Below are positions 1 through 11,689 of a DNA stretch of 64,000 nucleotides, piece by piece. Position 1 is the first letter of the stretch; each line of letters starts with the position of its first letter. Below the pieces are notes generated by a model, which ran no database searches, was not told the origin of the DNA, and saw only the letters and a list, made by a program, of their open reading frames with translations. The position numbers and the translations under genes were made by a program. Origin of the DNA: Dicyema japonicum (taxonomy: Eukaryota > Dicyemida > Rhombozoa > Dicyemidae); NCBI GenBank assembly GCA_011109175.1, contig RDEW01000001.1, positions 651,862 to 715,861 of the forward strand, in the 5' to 3' direction.

Positions 1-420
1 CTCTTCTACGAGACATTAAATCATCTAAGAACTCTCTCGACGCCTCCGTTCTTCTGATTAAACGGAAGCTTGCCACTCAAAAGCAAGTCTTAAACTAACA
101 TGTAGTAAAGTGAGATATTTTTCTTGACACGTGGAGCAGCTTTTTAAACGTGTGTGTCAAAGGAGACTGATTTGACGACTGCTATCGTCCGGGTGAGCCA
201 ATAGGTTATTATGAGGTATAACTCGGACTGGCCCCACAAGATGTGAAGAACATCTTAAGGACTCACACGACTGCGACAACTACCAAGATGTTGTATAAGC
301 TGTCCCAGAAGGAGTTTAAACCTATGAAGTATTTTTTGATCGACCGTGTTTTAAGCGAGGAAATATCGTCTAAAGAGGATGCTCAAAGAGATGTGAACAA
401 TTTGAAAAAAAATTCTACAC
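1..420 (+). pseudogene. possible phenylalanyl-tRNA synthetase alpha (FARSA) relic
   Basis: A translated stretch at about 240-400 reads [10 protein letters not shown], then [20 protein letters not shown]. This resembles the class II synthetase region of cytosolic PheRS alpha (LLRTHTTSASARALYRLAQ...PVKYFSIDRVF). Just upstream, RYNSDWPHK resembles the GYKYDWK segment but lies in another frame, and stops interrupt the region. The conserved block that should follow (FRNETLDATHLAEFHQIEG in the family) is missing; it is replaced by unrelated low-complexity sequence. I read it as a broken copy or the edge of a damaged gene. A normal gene with a short unseen intron at the frame change is possible but would still lack motif 2. 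The similarity is recognised by eye only. Confidence 0.4.
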
Positions 421-910
421 GAAAATTTCACACAATGAACACAAGAAGTCAAATAAAATATATCACGCAGAAAAATGAAGAAAGTGTAAATCCCCTCTTC
501 TTTCATGAGAGCTATGTTACACTACATTCCGCAAACACCACACTCTCACGGTTATTCTATTAAAAATCTTTCATACCCCATGTTGGGAAACACTGGTGTA
601 TAGGATTGTCCTAAAAGTTGGTTTCATCACCAGACGAATTAAATTGAGACTGAAAACTCTACTAAATTAAGTTGGCATAAATTAAAAAAAATCTTATTAA
701 ATAGAGCAGCGATTTTCTTCGTATTATCAAGAATGTTCGTCGAAAAATTTAACAGATCGCTAAAGACACTGTGGTTTGAAACTTGGACCAAATTGATAAA
801 TCCTCAGATTGAGATGTTTTTATGTTAAAAGTGAAATTATGAGTGACAAAATAATTATTAAAACCATTTAATCCCTTAAAAACGAAAAGTTAACTAATCA
901 AACGATCAAA

Positions 911-2079
911 TTATTCGATTATAGGATAAACTGGACCGAAAGGAAATCCACAGTTATATTTCCCACGTGACAGTTTGAAGTATCCTTGTATTCCCCATGC
1001 TTTTCCCCATCCATTTTTGATAAGCCAATACTTTTCACCTTTCATAATTCCATAACCAACAACAGAAATTACATGATTATAGTTCAAGTTATAACAATTC
1101 CTGATATGGTATACTCCTAAAACGTTTCATTTATATTTACCTCGGAGATAAGTTTGCATGCTTACAAAAGACCCATCAACTCGAACAGTAATAGGACCAA
1201 CATTAATGAGATAGCGCATAAGCATTTCTTCGTCACCATCATCAAGTCTTTTATAATCAGTCAATTTAAGTTTAATATTTGGTTTACCATCATATTTACA
1301 TTTACCCTCCTATAGAGTTATCGATAGAGATATTACCTTAGCCACATATGGATATCGTTTTTCAGAATTAATTCCTCCGTTATTTTTAATGTAATCATAA
1401 ACATCTTCGACAGATCCACCTCTGCATCCATGATCTAGACAATCTACCATGTTTTGTTCACTCATAGATATCAGAATATTGTGTTTGATTGCAAAATGTG
1501 ACTCCAACGTAGCCAACTAAATATATTAAACATTTGTTAACTGCTCCAAATGCATAGCAAGACCCACAAAAACCTCCTTGCATTTTTATATCAGTTACAC
1601 AGTTTCGTTTTACCCAACTAAATGATTTGGGATATTTTGCTTTATTTGCATACATATTATAATCTTCTAATAATTCATCTGTGTTTGTTTGATTAGAATA
1701 AGAATTAAACTTGAATTTGTTTGGTTTTCTAAATTCCCTTCTTGTCTACAAAAATATATTGTAATTAAACCAGGTCAGCGAACTGATTAATTCCCAATTC
1801 ATACAAAAATCTTCCTTGATTAAAAAGTATATTGTGGTTGTCAATGAAGATTAAGTTTTCAGTAAAAATAGCCTTTCTAACCTGTAGTTCTAAGCCAGAA
1901 TATGATCTATCTTAAAATAAGTAAAAATAAATTTAACTATATTTTTCAATGAAATTATTCCATTGGATTTCATAATATTCATCGTCTTTAAGTGAATAAT
2001 TGATTGATTCGTATTTGAAATGAATTTTAGATGAATTAAAGTTATTCAAAAATATAACAAGGAAAATTATGTTGATCAT
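911..2079 (-). CDS. cathepsin L-like cysteine peptidase (6 exons)
   Basis: Papain-family (C1A) endopeptidase, made as a secreted or lysosomal zymogen. Exons on the minus strand: 2079-1938, 1910-1771, 1745-1542, 1516-1337, 1309-1141, 1116-911. The five introns are 27, 25, 25, 27 and 24 nt, all GT-AG. The joined frame is 1041 nt, 346 residues, with no stop. Residues 1-17 are a hydrophobic signal peptide (MINIIFLVIFL...). An I29 propeptide follows with an ERFNIN-like helix (RKAIFTENLIFIDNHN) and NQFADL. Mature enzyme starts near PKSFSW (residue 133). The catalytic set is complete: Gln150, Cys157 in CGSCYAF, His293 in NHVISVVGYG, Asn313 in KNGWG. Length matches the family. The start is the only ATG giving a signal peptide. 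Neighbours are LINE relics, so context says nothing about function; digestion or host-tissue proteolysis in a parasite is inference. Confidence 0.93.
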
Positions 2080-2204
2080 TTTAATTAATTCTGTCTATTT
2101 TTTATTTAAATAATTTTAAAAAATATATATATTTTTTTTTCATTAAAAAAATATATATTTTTGTTTTTTATGAGTTTATCCAGATAAAATTGATAATCGC
2201 ATTA

Positions 2205-3095
2205 TCTTCGCTAGATGGTCTTTCTTTGATCTTTTACCAGCTCTTTGGGTTCGGGTTCTGTTCTGGTCACGTTGGATTAGGTCTTCTCTGTTATTAGTGG
2301 TAACTTAGGTTACTAAAAATAGGAACTAGCTTGAAGACAGATAGAATATTCCCAAGGAAGACTTGTCTTCATTGTTCTCCATCTCCCTCTGCTTTACGCA
2401 TCTGTCCGTAGATCTTCTAGGTCACTGCAGATTAAAGTTTCTTCCAATTCCGTTAATATCCTTGTTTAGAGCCACAGAGAGGGTGACTCTAGGCCTTCCT
2501 CTGAATGATGGTTTGTTCTCATTGTTAAACTAATTGTCCATTATTATATTTGCAGGGGCGTTTATGTCCATTCTAGTTAATATCCTTGTTTAGAGCCACA
2601 GAGAGGGTGACTCTAGGCTTTCCTCTGAACGATGGTTTGCTCTCATTGTTAAACTAATTGTCCATTATTATATTTGCAGGGGCGTTTATGTCCATTCTAA
2701 GCACGTGCCTAAACAGTTTCTATCTTGATTCAATAATGTCAATCATTTTTGCCTCTCTTGTGCCACAGAGTATAATTACTTATTTGAAATCTTCTTAGGG
2801 AAGCCTAGCCCTATTAAATTTCGTAATTGTTTTCGATGAAATATATCCATTTTTTTGGGCTCTAGCTCTGTGACTTCCCATGTACCCGAGTTTACATAAG
2901 CACAGGTTTTATATATGAGTCTTATTTTTAGATTTGTTTTTATTAGTTTTCGTCGACTTCATATCTTCTGCATTTTCTTATACTCGGCAGTGGCTAGAAC
3001 TAAGTGTAATGGGAGGACTTTTCCTTTGGCATTTAATTTCTGTTCAACCATTAATGAAATCTGTTCAAAGTAGTTTGCAATGTGTTCATAGCCGT
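2205..3095 (-). mobile_element. LINE-A 3' relic
   Basis: Minus-strand translation gives the C-terminal part of the LINE-A reverse transcriptase: a LFRHVLRMD-like segment, PANIIMDN, then FRGRPRVTLSVALNKDI. This matches the FGHVLR...AMEDY...RGRPR blocks in better copies at 20.2-21.8 and 39.1-41.7 kb. Stops and frameshifts are frequent. The RGRPR block occurs twice because 2452-2575 is repeated directly at 2576-2699 with only a few differences. The last 85 bp (2205-2290) resemble a segment at 60205-60325. Confidence 0.75.
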
Positions 3096-3437
3096 CGCAA
3101 CATGGCCTGATTAAAATCACAGCCAGCAGATTCAAGAGAATTGTCCTTAATAAACCAGCTCACCTTTCTGACTATCCTCAATATCTCCAGAAAGCACATT
3201 AGGACTCCTTACAAGGAAAACGAATCATTAACGTCCCCAGACATTACCCTCTGCTCTCAAAACCTTGCACCGGACACATCTTGGACGGTACATTATGAAT
3301 TATCATCTGACCATAATCTGACCATAATTAATTCTGACCATAACCATCATTATTCGCATCTAAAAGTTCTTTACTATAGGAAAGAGACTTTCATTTTTAA
3401 CTATAAAAAAGAAAATTGGAGTGGCTATTCAAAATAC

Positions 3438-3635
3438 TTCCCCTCTGCCTGAATAACGATTACGCACGAATTGGCGGTCAACTCAAAACTGGAGACTATC
3501 TTGAGGATATTCGTAAACGCGCGAAGAACAGAGCTAGATGGAGAGGGCTGACTGGGAGGATAGTCGAGTGTACGGCACGAGCGAAACCCTAGGCATTTTA
3601 CGTGCTTATGGCAGTGCGGGAGTGCTATTAACTAA
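3438..3635 (+). mobile_element. 5'-truncated LINE-A tail with 13-bp target-site duplication
   Basis: A 198-bp insert flanked by perfect copies of ctattcaaaatac (3425-3437 and 3636-3648). It translates to the extreme LINE-A C-terminus, LKTGDYLEDIRKRAKNRARW, comparable to the copy ending near 21.65 kb. Its 3' end carries a GTGCT-rich tail like other LINE-A tails. Removing it and one TSD restores the host LINE-B reading (ENWSGYSKY then INQALLNF), a clean sign of a real insertion. Confidence 0.85.
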
Positions 3636-4052
3636 CTATTCAAAATACATCAATCAAGCTCTACTAAACTTTGATAGATGAAGCTATAGACTTTTTGAAT
3701 AAACTTATTCTCATGACGCGGAGAACATAAATTAATCGTGGATCATTTAAATTCTACAATGAAAAACTCTATCAGAACACTAAATTATTAAAGAAACCTC
3801 CTAAAAAGGCACATACTTTCTTTCCATGAGATAAAATTCGAACAAAAACTCTCAATGACGAAATATCAAAAAAGATTAGAAGAGCTAAAGCCAACAAATG
3901 GGAAAAATTAGTATCGTCCCTCCCGTTTCAGAAATCCGCTGAGGCCTCATGGAGAGAAATCAAACAAGTTGGCCCAAAAGGAAATTTGAACACAAGGCAA
4001 CAGGCAGATCAGCACAGTCTTAACAAACTTATGAAATATTATGCCAGTATAA

Positions 4053-4246
4053 ACCTACCTCCCATCCGAAGAAGGACTCTTCGGACGACGGCCTCTTCCC
4101 TATCTTAATCCCTTTTGGGTGAATGGGTATCTGATAATTCTCGCAGTGACATTGAACTTAATCCAGGCTCCCCACTCTCAATTCTAACGGCCAAAAGAAA
4201 TTTTAAACATTAACAGCCCAAAAGCTTTTTTTACAGAAAAAAGACG
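4053..4246 (+). mobile_element. LINE-B 5' fragment with 2A-like motif
   Basis: This 194-bp stretch sits between two 46-bp direct repeats (4007-4052 and 4247-4292). One frame reads RSDIELNPGSPLSIL, matching the D-[VI]-E-x-N-P-G-P core of 2A ribosome-skipping peptides except that the last Pro is Ser. It therefore looks like the N-terminal leader of a LINE-B copy displaced into the middle of another. The 46-bp repeat is long for a target-site duplication, so a template jump or assembly artefact is possible. Confidence 0.5.
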
Positions 4247-5132
4247 GATCAGCACAGTCTTAACAAACTTATGAAATATTATGCCAGTATAAGCCACACA
4301 ACTTTCAGGAAAATGAATTGGCCTTCTTTATCTTCTATGAGACCGAAGAGAACCAAGCCGATCAACTTTATCTCACATTCAGATGTCAGTAAAGGTTTGA
4401 AGAGGATGAATTCTTCCCTCTCATGTGGGCCTGATTCTATTCCTGTTGCGATTGATGCAATCACAGTAATTTTCAACTATTCAATAGACATGAATACCAT
4501 TCCAATATCTGGAAACTGTCCAATCTTTAAGCCTGGGATGTCTAAGGACAATCTTGCATCATTTCGACCAATCTCTTTACTATGCAGCCCTAGATCACAA
4601 TCTACTGAAGGTTTTAGAAAAACTTAAGAATACCTTCACAAGATTCAAATTTGGCTAAATTATAACCGGCTTGATATATCACTGGAAAATCTTCGTCCTT
4701 ATTTACCTAAGACAAACTACTTAGACAAATGGATATATTTATCAACCAGACAAAAATAGCTTTCACTAAGAAACTGAAAATCTAGGGGATCACTTTCGAC
4801 ACAAATGTTTGGTTCATCTCATGTCGACGGCATCTCTGGAAGCTCAAGAAAGCTAGGGATAATCAAATCTATTTTCTGTGGCATTAAAACCCCTTTCCAA
4901 GCTTTGAAATTGTTGTACAAACAATTCATTGAGCCATCTGTCAGCTATGTCTGTACGTCATGGAAATCAATCTGTCCTGGACAAACAAACAAAGAATCCG
5001 CGACATTCAGTCCTTAACAGCCTCTACCATTAGTAACCTCGAGAAACTAGAAAAACTAATTTTTTCATCACTTGAAGACCTTATCTGAAAAAATGGAAAG
5101 GGATTTGCTACCCTGTGCAGGCAGTGCAACTC

Positions 5133-5800
5133 TTAACAATACACAGTCAAAACTTGTCTTATGAGAAGGGTATACATCACCCTTCTCCAATTTCTATCCC
5201 CTGAGCCACCCCGCCCACAGAGAAGTTGCGTTGGATCCAGAAGGAGCACGAGGAGAAGATGAACAATCTGATTGAGGACTTCGAGATCACTTAAATAAGT
5301 AATTAAATTAACTATTGTTGTTCTTGGTTTAATAATGTTGGTCAGCATAGCATTGACTAATCTTTCGCCAATTAGCGTGTTTTTCAACCGGGTGAATCTA
5401 TTGAGTTGGGGGCGGTAGCCGCTTGGGTATGACGGTAGAGGATGCATTTACATATTGAAAACTGTCAATCGGAGAGATGGTAAGCAGATTCTCAGAGTTA
5501 ATTGTTCCAGTGAGTCGTCTTGGGGGAACGGGTCCAGTATGTCATCCTAAATATAGCTGGCCAGTATATGCTTCCTGATTAGCGTAATAAGGAATTCCAA
5601 CGTTGCAGACAAGAGGTTTCCAGGCTTTAAAGGAGAAAATGATCATCACATCGAGTCGTTCCCTGTCACGTCTGCAAAGACTGACTGTTTCGAGTATAGA
5701 AGGGTGACCGGCATCGTCCCAATCTTGCCTAACGACTTCTTTCAAGGCCATGATCTGCCAGCACTTTTCCTGTAGGAAAGAGGATGCAGGCAAAAACAGT
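5133..5800 (-). mobile_element. element D relic (retroelement C-terminal domain)
   Basis: Minus-strand open segments at 5542-5793 and 5133-5447. The first reads ALKEVVRQDWDDAGHPSILE then CRRDRERLDVMIIF. This resembles a domain often seen at the C-terminus of uncharacterised invertebrate retroelement proteins (HNALNDVV...AGVPSILEP...GKRPDG..LIPW..GK.LVWD). I recognise the pattern but cannot name the clade. The RPDG and VWD core suggests a PD-(D/E)XK-type nuclease fold, which is inference. Three other relics of the same domain occur in the window. Confidence 0.55.
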
Positions 5801-7863
5801 CAAATCGTCCTCCCCACTGGATGCGGCACAAAACTTTGAATCTGTATTCATAATATATTCTTCTAAAACTCCCATTTCTCATACTTTTATAACGATTAAA
5901 ACCCAATTTTTGGATATCCGTAAAATTGCTATTCTATCAATATTCAGTTTTGATTTATTGCCATCTGAAGGACCACTTGTCAATTCAGACATGTAGGTTC
6001 ACACTTTGCTGTCGGATTATAAGGGCTGAGGAATAATTCAAAACTGGAAAGACTTATTTATTAAACATCACTAATGTTTGTAATAAAATACCACTCAGTC
6101 GTTTAAATTTTCATAAATTTGCCAATTTTAGTAATACATGTCCAAACAATTTTCGACTAATCATATATTCTTACGGTGGATGGATTCTAGGGGTTTCACA
6201 CTCACCAATTAAAATGTTTTCTCGGTTCACAGGATGAAGAATAAGTTTTCTTGGTTTCTGAATTGTCTCTACTGCTTTTCACAATTCCATGGAATCCTGT
6301 GACAAAGAATACCACTTCAAAAAATTATAGCCTCATAAACATTTATGCAGTGGGTATAGAGTATGAAGGTTACAGGTGGGAATAAATTTAATGTATCCAA
6401 TCAGATTAATAATAAAACTCATTTAAGACCTATTAGACAAGTGGTTAATTGGTCGGAAGGTCAAAATAGAGAGTACTTATATTGTACTTTTTTCATTATT
6501 TAGTGCCATGTGGCTACTTGATTGAAGATTTCTCATCCTTCCCTCTCGTGGCTTCATTGGATCCACCTTACTTAGGAGACGCATAATGCATGACTGGCAT
6601 TCAAAAGGATTCATCTATTCATTCCACATGGAGACCCCTTTCCTGGCAACGAGTTCTGGAATCGATCACAGCCTCCTGGAAAACGTCCTCTGGATCACAG
6701 TGCTTGGGTGAGGGTTCTGTTTGAACGTGTCAGGATTAAGGAATAAGTTCGGTTTTACCATTCGTCTTTCGAATAATTAATATTATTTAATTATTAAACC
6801 CAGGTTCATATATCTTTTAGTGAACATGGGTATTGTGACCGAGAGACATTAGAAGTTTTGAGAAAAGGAAATAACTGATTCACGTAAGATCCAAGTTCTA
6901 ACCCCATCCAGCACAGAAATGAACTTTCACGGTCGTCTCCCAGAAACCCCACCTATTTTCTTCTTGGACGTTTTTAATATTAATGGCTTTCTTACAGAAA
7001 AGTTCACTCCTTTAATGGGAGAAACTAATTTGTTATTACAAATTTTATTTTTGAAGATATCCTATGATGCACGTGAGACTCAGTGGCCTCTCTAGTTGAT
7101 CTCTGTTGCGATCGTGACAGGTAACGTAGATTGGCAGGGATCATTTTTGATTGATTTTTGTGTTTTTGATTAATAAATTCTTTCATTTTAAGGATTAACA
7201 AAGTATAATTAAATTCTGATTTTCTATCTTATAATCTTTGATATTTATGATTTTGATCCACCTGATTGACAGTGTCAGATACTAAATATTGAAATGTGTT
7301 TTGCCAGATAAAATCGAATGGCTTAGCAACCACGTGACTACAATCAATTTTAAATATTTATTTAATGAGAGATCGTCATTGAATGATTGTCATTACTGTA
7401 TTTCAATTTAGCACTCTGTTAGGAAGAACAGTAACTATCCCATGTGGACAATAGACAGAATATTGTAGTACCATCTGTCGAATCACATCTGTTAATATAA
7501 AAAGTAAACTAATTGGATGTAAAGAAATAACCCATCAATCAGATAAGTTGCCAGGATATTGGAATGTGGCAAATTAATTGACTGTAAACAATTTGTCATC
7601 TTATTATTCCGAGAGTATTCTACTCAAGATAATCACCCATAGACATAAGCACAGTTGAAATTCTAATGAGGGTTATAGTCACACTTGATTAGACAGTCTC
7701 AAACCATTGACGAGTTGGTGTTATGAGGGTAGTGACTTGGATTGAGGGTATGCAGTTATTGGCCAAAAGTGATCAATACAAAATAATATTCACACATTGA
7801 TTTATTATTTTTTGCGCTTAATTAATTGTTATAATTTGATGCACGTAATGGTATTCTCAGTTT
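5801..7863. other. intergenic, nothing recognised
   Basis: AT-rich sequence with no convincing exon chain, SINE or LINE motif on either strand. A weakly conserved patch near 7050-7160 (reverse strand) resembles 26600-26690 and may be an old unnamed repeat. The C2H2 gene starts immediately after. Confidence 0.4.
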
Positions 7864-8484
7864 ATGAACAATCAGTGGACTACCCAGGCTAATTTAATCA
7901 AATGGATCTACCAAAAGTGGATCACCTACAGTAGTCATTTACCATCAATTTTAGATTTTATGGGTCTTCAGAATCGGACAAACACACCGAATGAGGCAGA
8001 CGAGGGTGGAAACTATAGTCAAGTAAACAAGCCAGTGGATGGGAGGGAAACTGGTAATTATACCATGGAGTTTCAAATGATGATGTTACAACACGCATAC
8101 TATATGCAGTCACTTAGTATATGGCAACGCTCAAACTGGGACAATGCTTTCATACACAATAAATATCCCCAAATACAAAATAGTGAATTTGGACAAACTC
8201 CCAGTGAAGAAAGGGAAAGCAAAGTTCATTTATGTGGAGAATCGATTTTATTTAATGGAAAGAAGCATGTTAAATGCACAATTTGTAAAAAGGTCGTGAC
8301 AGAAGGGGCATTTTACAGACATTCTCAGAGTCATAGCAAGATTTATAAGCACGTGTGCGAGAAATGCAGTAAGAGATTTTATAGGAAAGATAAATGGAAG
8401 GAACATCATGTGTTATGTGATGGAACTCCTCGATATCGTGGAAGACCTTCTAATTCAAAATTTTTATATAAAACTAATAATTAA
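7864..8484 (+). CDS. C2H2-type zinc-finger protein, 206 aa
   Basis: Single open frame starting MNNQWTTQ and ending in TAA. The N-terminal 130 residues are unrecognised, polar and Gln/Asn-rich. The C-terminal third has two adjacent fingers. Finger 1 is CTICKKVVTEGAFYRHSQSH (C-x2-C-x11-H-x3-H, one residue short of the usual spacing). Finger 2 is CEKCSKRF...WKEHHVLC (C-x2-C-x12-H-x3-C, a C2HC finger). The tail RYRGRPSNSK is basic and AT-hook-like. Nuclear nucleic-acid binding is the expected role. No intron is needed, unusual among its neighbours, so an upstream exon or an origin from a retrotransposed copy cannot be excluded. An AT-rich region with 7.8-kb poly-T tracts lies just upstream. Confidence 0.75.
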   Translation: MNNQWTTQANLIKWIYQKWITYSSHLPSILDFMGLQNRTNTPNEADEGGNYSQVNKPVDGRETGNYTMEFQMMMLQHAYYMQSLSIWQRSNWDNAFIHNKYPQIQNSEFGQTPSEERESKVHLCGESILFNGKKHVKCTICKKVVTEGAFYRHSQSHSKIYKHVCEKCSKRFYRKDKWKEHHVLCDGTPRYRGRPSNSKFLYKTNN

Positions 8485-8654
8485 TATGGCATTTCATAAA
8501 TATTATTTTCACAAATTGATTTCACACATAAACTTACCCCCATCGACGAACATTGGCATTGTAGACTAATAATGGGGGACACTAAGTGTGTCTTGTTAGT
8601 AAGTAAATATCGTGGAATCTAGATGTTGTTCTTGTTACGTGATCCGATAATAAT

Positions 8655-8972
8655 AATAACAGCCTTTTTCACGGAGCCGTGGTATTAGCTCCGCATAGGC
8701 AGGACACACACTTTATTTAAGTAAAGAACAGTTAATTTTAACTAATCGTAGAACCAAGGAATGATCTTCACTTCTTTTTTCTTTTTCTTGTGTGAGTGTC
8801 CTTTCTAGACAATCCAGTTCCGCAGTGAGTATCCACTGATGACGGCGTCACTCGTCAAGCCTTTTTAGCATCGTAGATGCGTGGAACCTTCCACCAGGTG
8901 AACAACAGCGAGAATCGAACTCGTAACATTAATCACTTTAGCTTGACATTTAACCACTATGCCACCCGGGGA
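8655..8972 (-). mobile_element. SINE-1, tRNA-derived
   Basis: Reading the minus strand, the head has an A-box-like GGTGGCATAGTGGTTAA and a B-box-like GAGTTCGATTCTC at tRNA spacing. A 200-bp unrelated body follows, then a tail with GGCTCCGTGAAAAAGGCT and (TTA)n. About 90 percent identical over its length to 48770-49088. It is a SINE, not a tRNA gene, because no acceptor stem closes and the body continues. The tail resembles LINE-A 3' ends. Confidence 0.85.
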
Positions 8973-9551
8973 CTATGCCATCCGATATTCCATCGAATTC
9001 AGGGATTCTAAATTTGTGAATAATTTGTTAGTAATTCTAACAATTATAAAAATGTTGATTCAAATCGATTTTGGTTCAAAATTGATAATATTTTTAGTTA
9101 TTATAAAAAACCATAACTAAGCGATAACTATCAAATTATTTACACACGTGGGATTAATAATCTTTGGGTGGTCGGAATAATAATAATAAATGAAAATCTT
9201 AATTTTGTATCTTTTGCATGATCAAAGTTATGTCATCTGTTGCATCAGTGAAACAACCAATATCACAAACTTTATAGAATTAGAAGACAGAATTGATGAA
9301 TTAAACTTACCCCTTAATATTAACCATGTTAACAGTGTTTATTAGTACTTTCAAGACAACCATATTTATAGACCCACAACAAAAGAAACAATTTTGGATG
9401 TCAATCTTTCCGCCACACCTCTATTATTAGACTTAATGGGAATGTCATCCTAGGCCTGTACTGAGACTAAAAACTTAACGTCTTCAAATAGACAAATAGA
9501 AGAGTTCTTAGCCACATTTGAATAAAATGAAATAATTTACTAATAACAGAA

Positions 9552-10635
9552 TCATTTAGCCTCAACTTCTTCCTTATTAATCATGTCGTGGAGAAATTCA
9601 CAGTCCACAGAGTATCTCGACTGAAAGTCAGCTGCATAGCAAATGACCTGTCTTATCATAAATGGGCCGACTCCTGGCTTCTTATGACTCAACAGATTTT
9701 TAAGTAAAAAGATAGAATTATCCACCAACTCAGAATGAGACATTTTAATCTAAAAGTAATATCAAAGCAAACAATGCCGACAGGGAAATCCAGACTTGAA
9801 ATATTGGAGGTCTCTGGTCTGATAGCCTTGTATGTACTCCCAGACAAGTAATTATGAATACGAGAGGACAGATCAGTCAGATTACCTACAAATGATAAAG
9901 AACCTCACCAAATTTAGAGACAGGAGCCTTATCCCTCAAAATCGGTCTGATTTTTCCAATTCCTGTAAAATTCTCATTCCCAAGGAATGAATAGTCGAAC
10001 TTGTCGTATCTAATTACTGCATCTCTTATCTAAATTAAGGAATTATAATACTTTTCTTATAAGTTCAGGTCCACCAGCATCATATGCTCCCAACTCCATG
10101 GAATCCTTGCATTCCTTATAGTTCTAACTTAGAGACACGCATGTACATTTTAAAACACGAGAAAACGTTTGGGGAGTCCGTCTTTGAACACGTGGAGATA
10201 TCGGATGGTCCTGAGAATCAATTTTAGGGTATCTCTCTGCACTTACATAAACAACTACCTTTTTGGGATCAGAAAAATCCATTTCTACTTTGAGTTTTAC
10301 GTGGAGGTGTTGTCTGTCAAACATTGAAGGGTGAAGAAGTTGTTGTAGCATCAAAATGGAATCCGAGAGACTGAATTTTTGTGGGAGATACCAATTTCCA
10401 ATGACTATTCGGCTATCCTTTGGGGCCTCAGTGAGGGCTGTGGGGGTGTTGGAATCGATTTTCTTAACTCGTCTAAGATTTTTATGATTTTTAACTTTTT
10501 CTTTTTATCCTTAGGTCTGAATATGTACTTTTTGTGGATTTTCCTGCCATACCTGACAGTTTCCAAGAGTGGAAATGGTCTCTGAGTGATCACATTTGTC
10601 ATTCCAAAAACTGACTTTATCAGTCCAGTCATCAC
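9552..10635 (-). CDS. MRPL1: mitochondrial ribosomal protein uL1m (6 exons)
   Basis: Large-subunit mitoribosomal protein L1, expected in the mitochondrial matrix at the L1 stalk. Exons (minus): 10635-10406, 10370-10139, 10114-10052, 10029-9909, 9885-9773, 9749-9552. Introns are 35, 24, 22, 23 and 23 nt. The joined frame is 957 nt, 318 residues, close to human MRPL1. The N-terminus is basic (MMTGLIKSVFGM...YGRKIHKKY), as for a presequence. Conserved blocks: the L1 strand KLKVEMDFSDPKK, GAYDAGGPELIRKI, FTGIGKIRPILRDK, VGIIKMSHSELVDN, and PGVGPFMIRQVICY. The assignment rests on order and spacing of these blocks. Intron 2 could be 15 rather than 24 nt without changing frame; 24 fits the local size range better. 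The gene ends just before LINE-free AT-rich DNA. Confidence 0.88.
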
Positions 10636-10699
10636 TTAGTTAATAACACTTCAACAATTATTTAAATTTGATCAACAATTATTTAAATTTAATCAACAA

Positions 10700-11500
10700 T
10701 TATTTAAATTTAAAGAAATGTTCCTATGGCTGAAGGAATATTTAACTGGGAGGATATCTCACGTGGTAAGATATTCGCATGGTATATCGTTTAAAAGGGG
10801 AGTGACACAGGGATCTATCTCAAGCCCCCCTGCTATTCAACATATTTATGGAAGATTTTCCGTCACCGCAAGACGTCAGGACCAAGCTGATGATATACGC
10901 GGACGACATCTTAATCCTGGATTCGTCTCTGAAGGCATACATCTCAGAGCGGCGACTAGGAGCTTTTATCGACGAAGTCCAGGGTTGGTGCGATCGGAGA
11001 GGCATGAAACTCTCCACGGAAAAATCCAGTTACTTGAGGATAAGCAGGCCGAGTAGGCATCAGGAAGAGCCCTACACTCTTAGTATACCGAGAGTTTCAT
11101 CCCTGAAATACCTGGGGATTGCAGTAAATGGGAGAGGATCATACCTGAAGGACATCGAAGAGCGAAGGAAGAAGGCTTTCAAACACTGTTCTGCACTAGA
11201 AGACTAAAGTTGGATGTTGATTCCATGCTCTTTGTCTTTCGGAATGTGATTCTTCCCAGACTTATTTACAGAAGTGAGGGATGGTTCTACACCCCCTCGA
11301 CAGAGAAGATTCTCGCCCGACTAGAGAAAACAAGGCGAGCGGCAATCAAACAATCCCATGGTAGAAATTGTACGAAGGCCTGACTGAGGAAGAGAACAAA
11401 CTTGTCAGACCAGTAAGGGAGGATATTCAAATCAGGATGTTTAATTAATAGACAAGTAATTGATGGATATCAAGGAAAAAGGGGTACTCAGATGAACAGT
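10700..11500 (+). mobile_element. LINE-C RT fragment
   Basis: Third LINE family. In sequence: WLKEYLTGRISHVVRYS, a GVTQGS palm entry, IFMEDFPSPQDV, IYADDILILDSS catalytic box, GWCDRRGMKLSTEKS, SSLKYLGIAVNGRGS, then after a frameshift near 11203 VILPRLIYRSEGWFY. The first part shifts frame around 10830. The 5' end is truncated after three AT-rich 27-bp repeats (10650-10710). No endonuclease domain is present. Confidence 0.8.
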
Positions 11501-11689
11501 CCAGGCCAACCGGTGGACTGATACCTATTCCATAACTTGTTGACTTAATTTATTTAAATTTAACAAGAAATTAAATTTTATTATAGAACCAAACAGATTA
11601 TATTATTAGAAATATATAATCACCACTTACAAGATTTACTGCATAGCCTGAGCAGTGGGATTACGAGGAACCTATTACACACAAGCCCT

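Larger units (their letters stand above)
3125..5110 (+). mobile_element. LINE-B relic (endonuclease and RT fragments)
   Basis: Degenerate APE-endonuclease/RT retroelement. 3141-3370 encodes the endonuclease C-terminus (TSPDITLCS, then a SSDHNLTI-type catalytic SDH motif). 3649-4030 continues with the linker. 4300-4620 encodes the RT fingers (SCGPDSIP, NTIPISGNCPIFKPG, FRPISLLCS). 4805-5000 encodes the thumb region (LKLLYKQFIEPSVSY). The YADD palm is missing, so there is an internal deletion near 4627-4790. Two foreign pieces interrupt it: a TSD-flanked LINE-A tail (3438-3635) and a LINE-B 5' fragment (4053-4246). Confidence 0.8.

Noticed and set aside
8900-8965. tRNA gene on the minus strand (A and B box)
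   Set aside because: A 200-bp common body and a LINE-like tail follow, several dispersed copies exist, and no acceptor stem closes. It is the head of a SINE.
10379-10585. 68-codon plus frame with hydrophobic stretch
   Set aside because: Reverse of MRPL1 exon 1.
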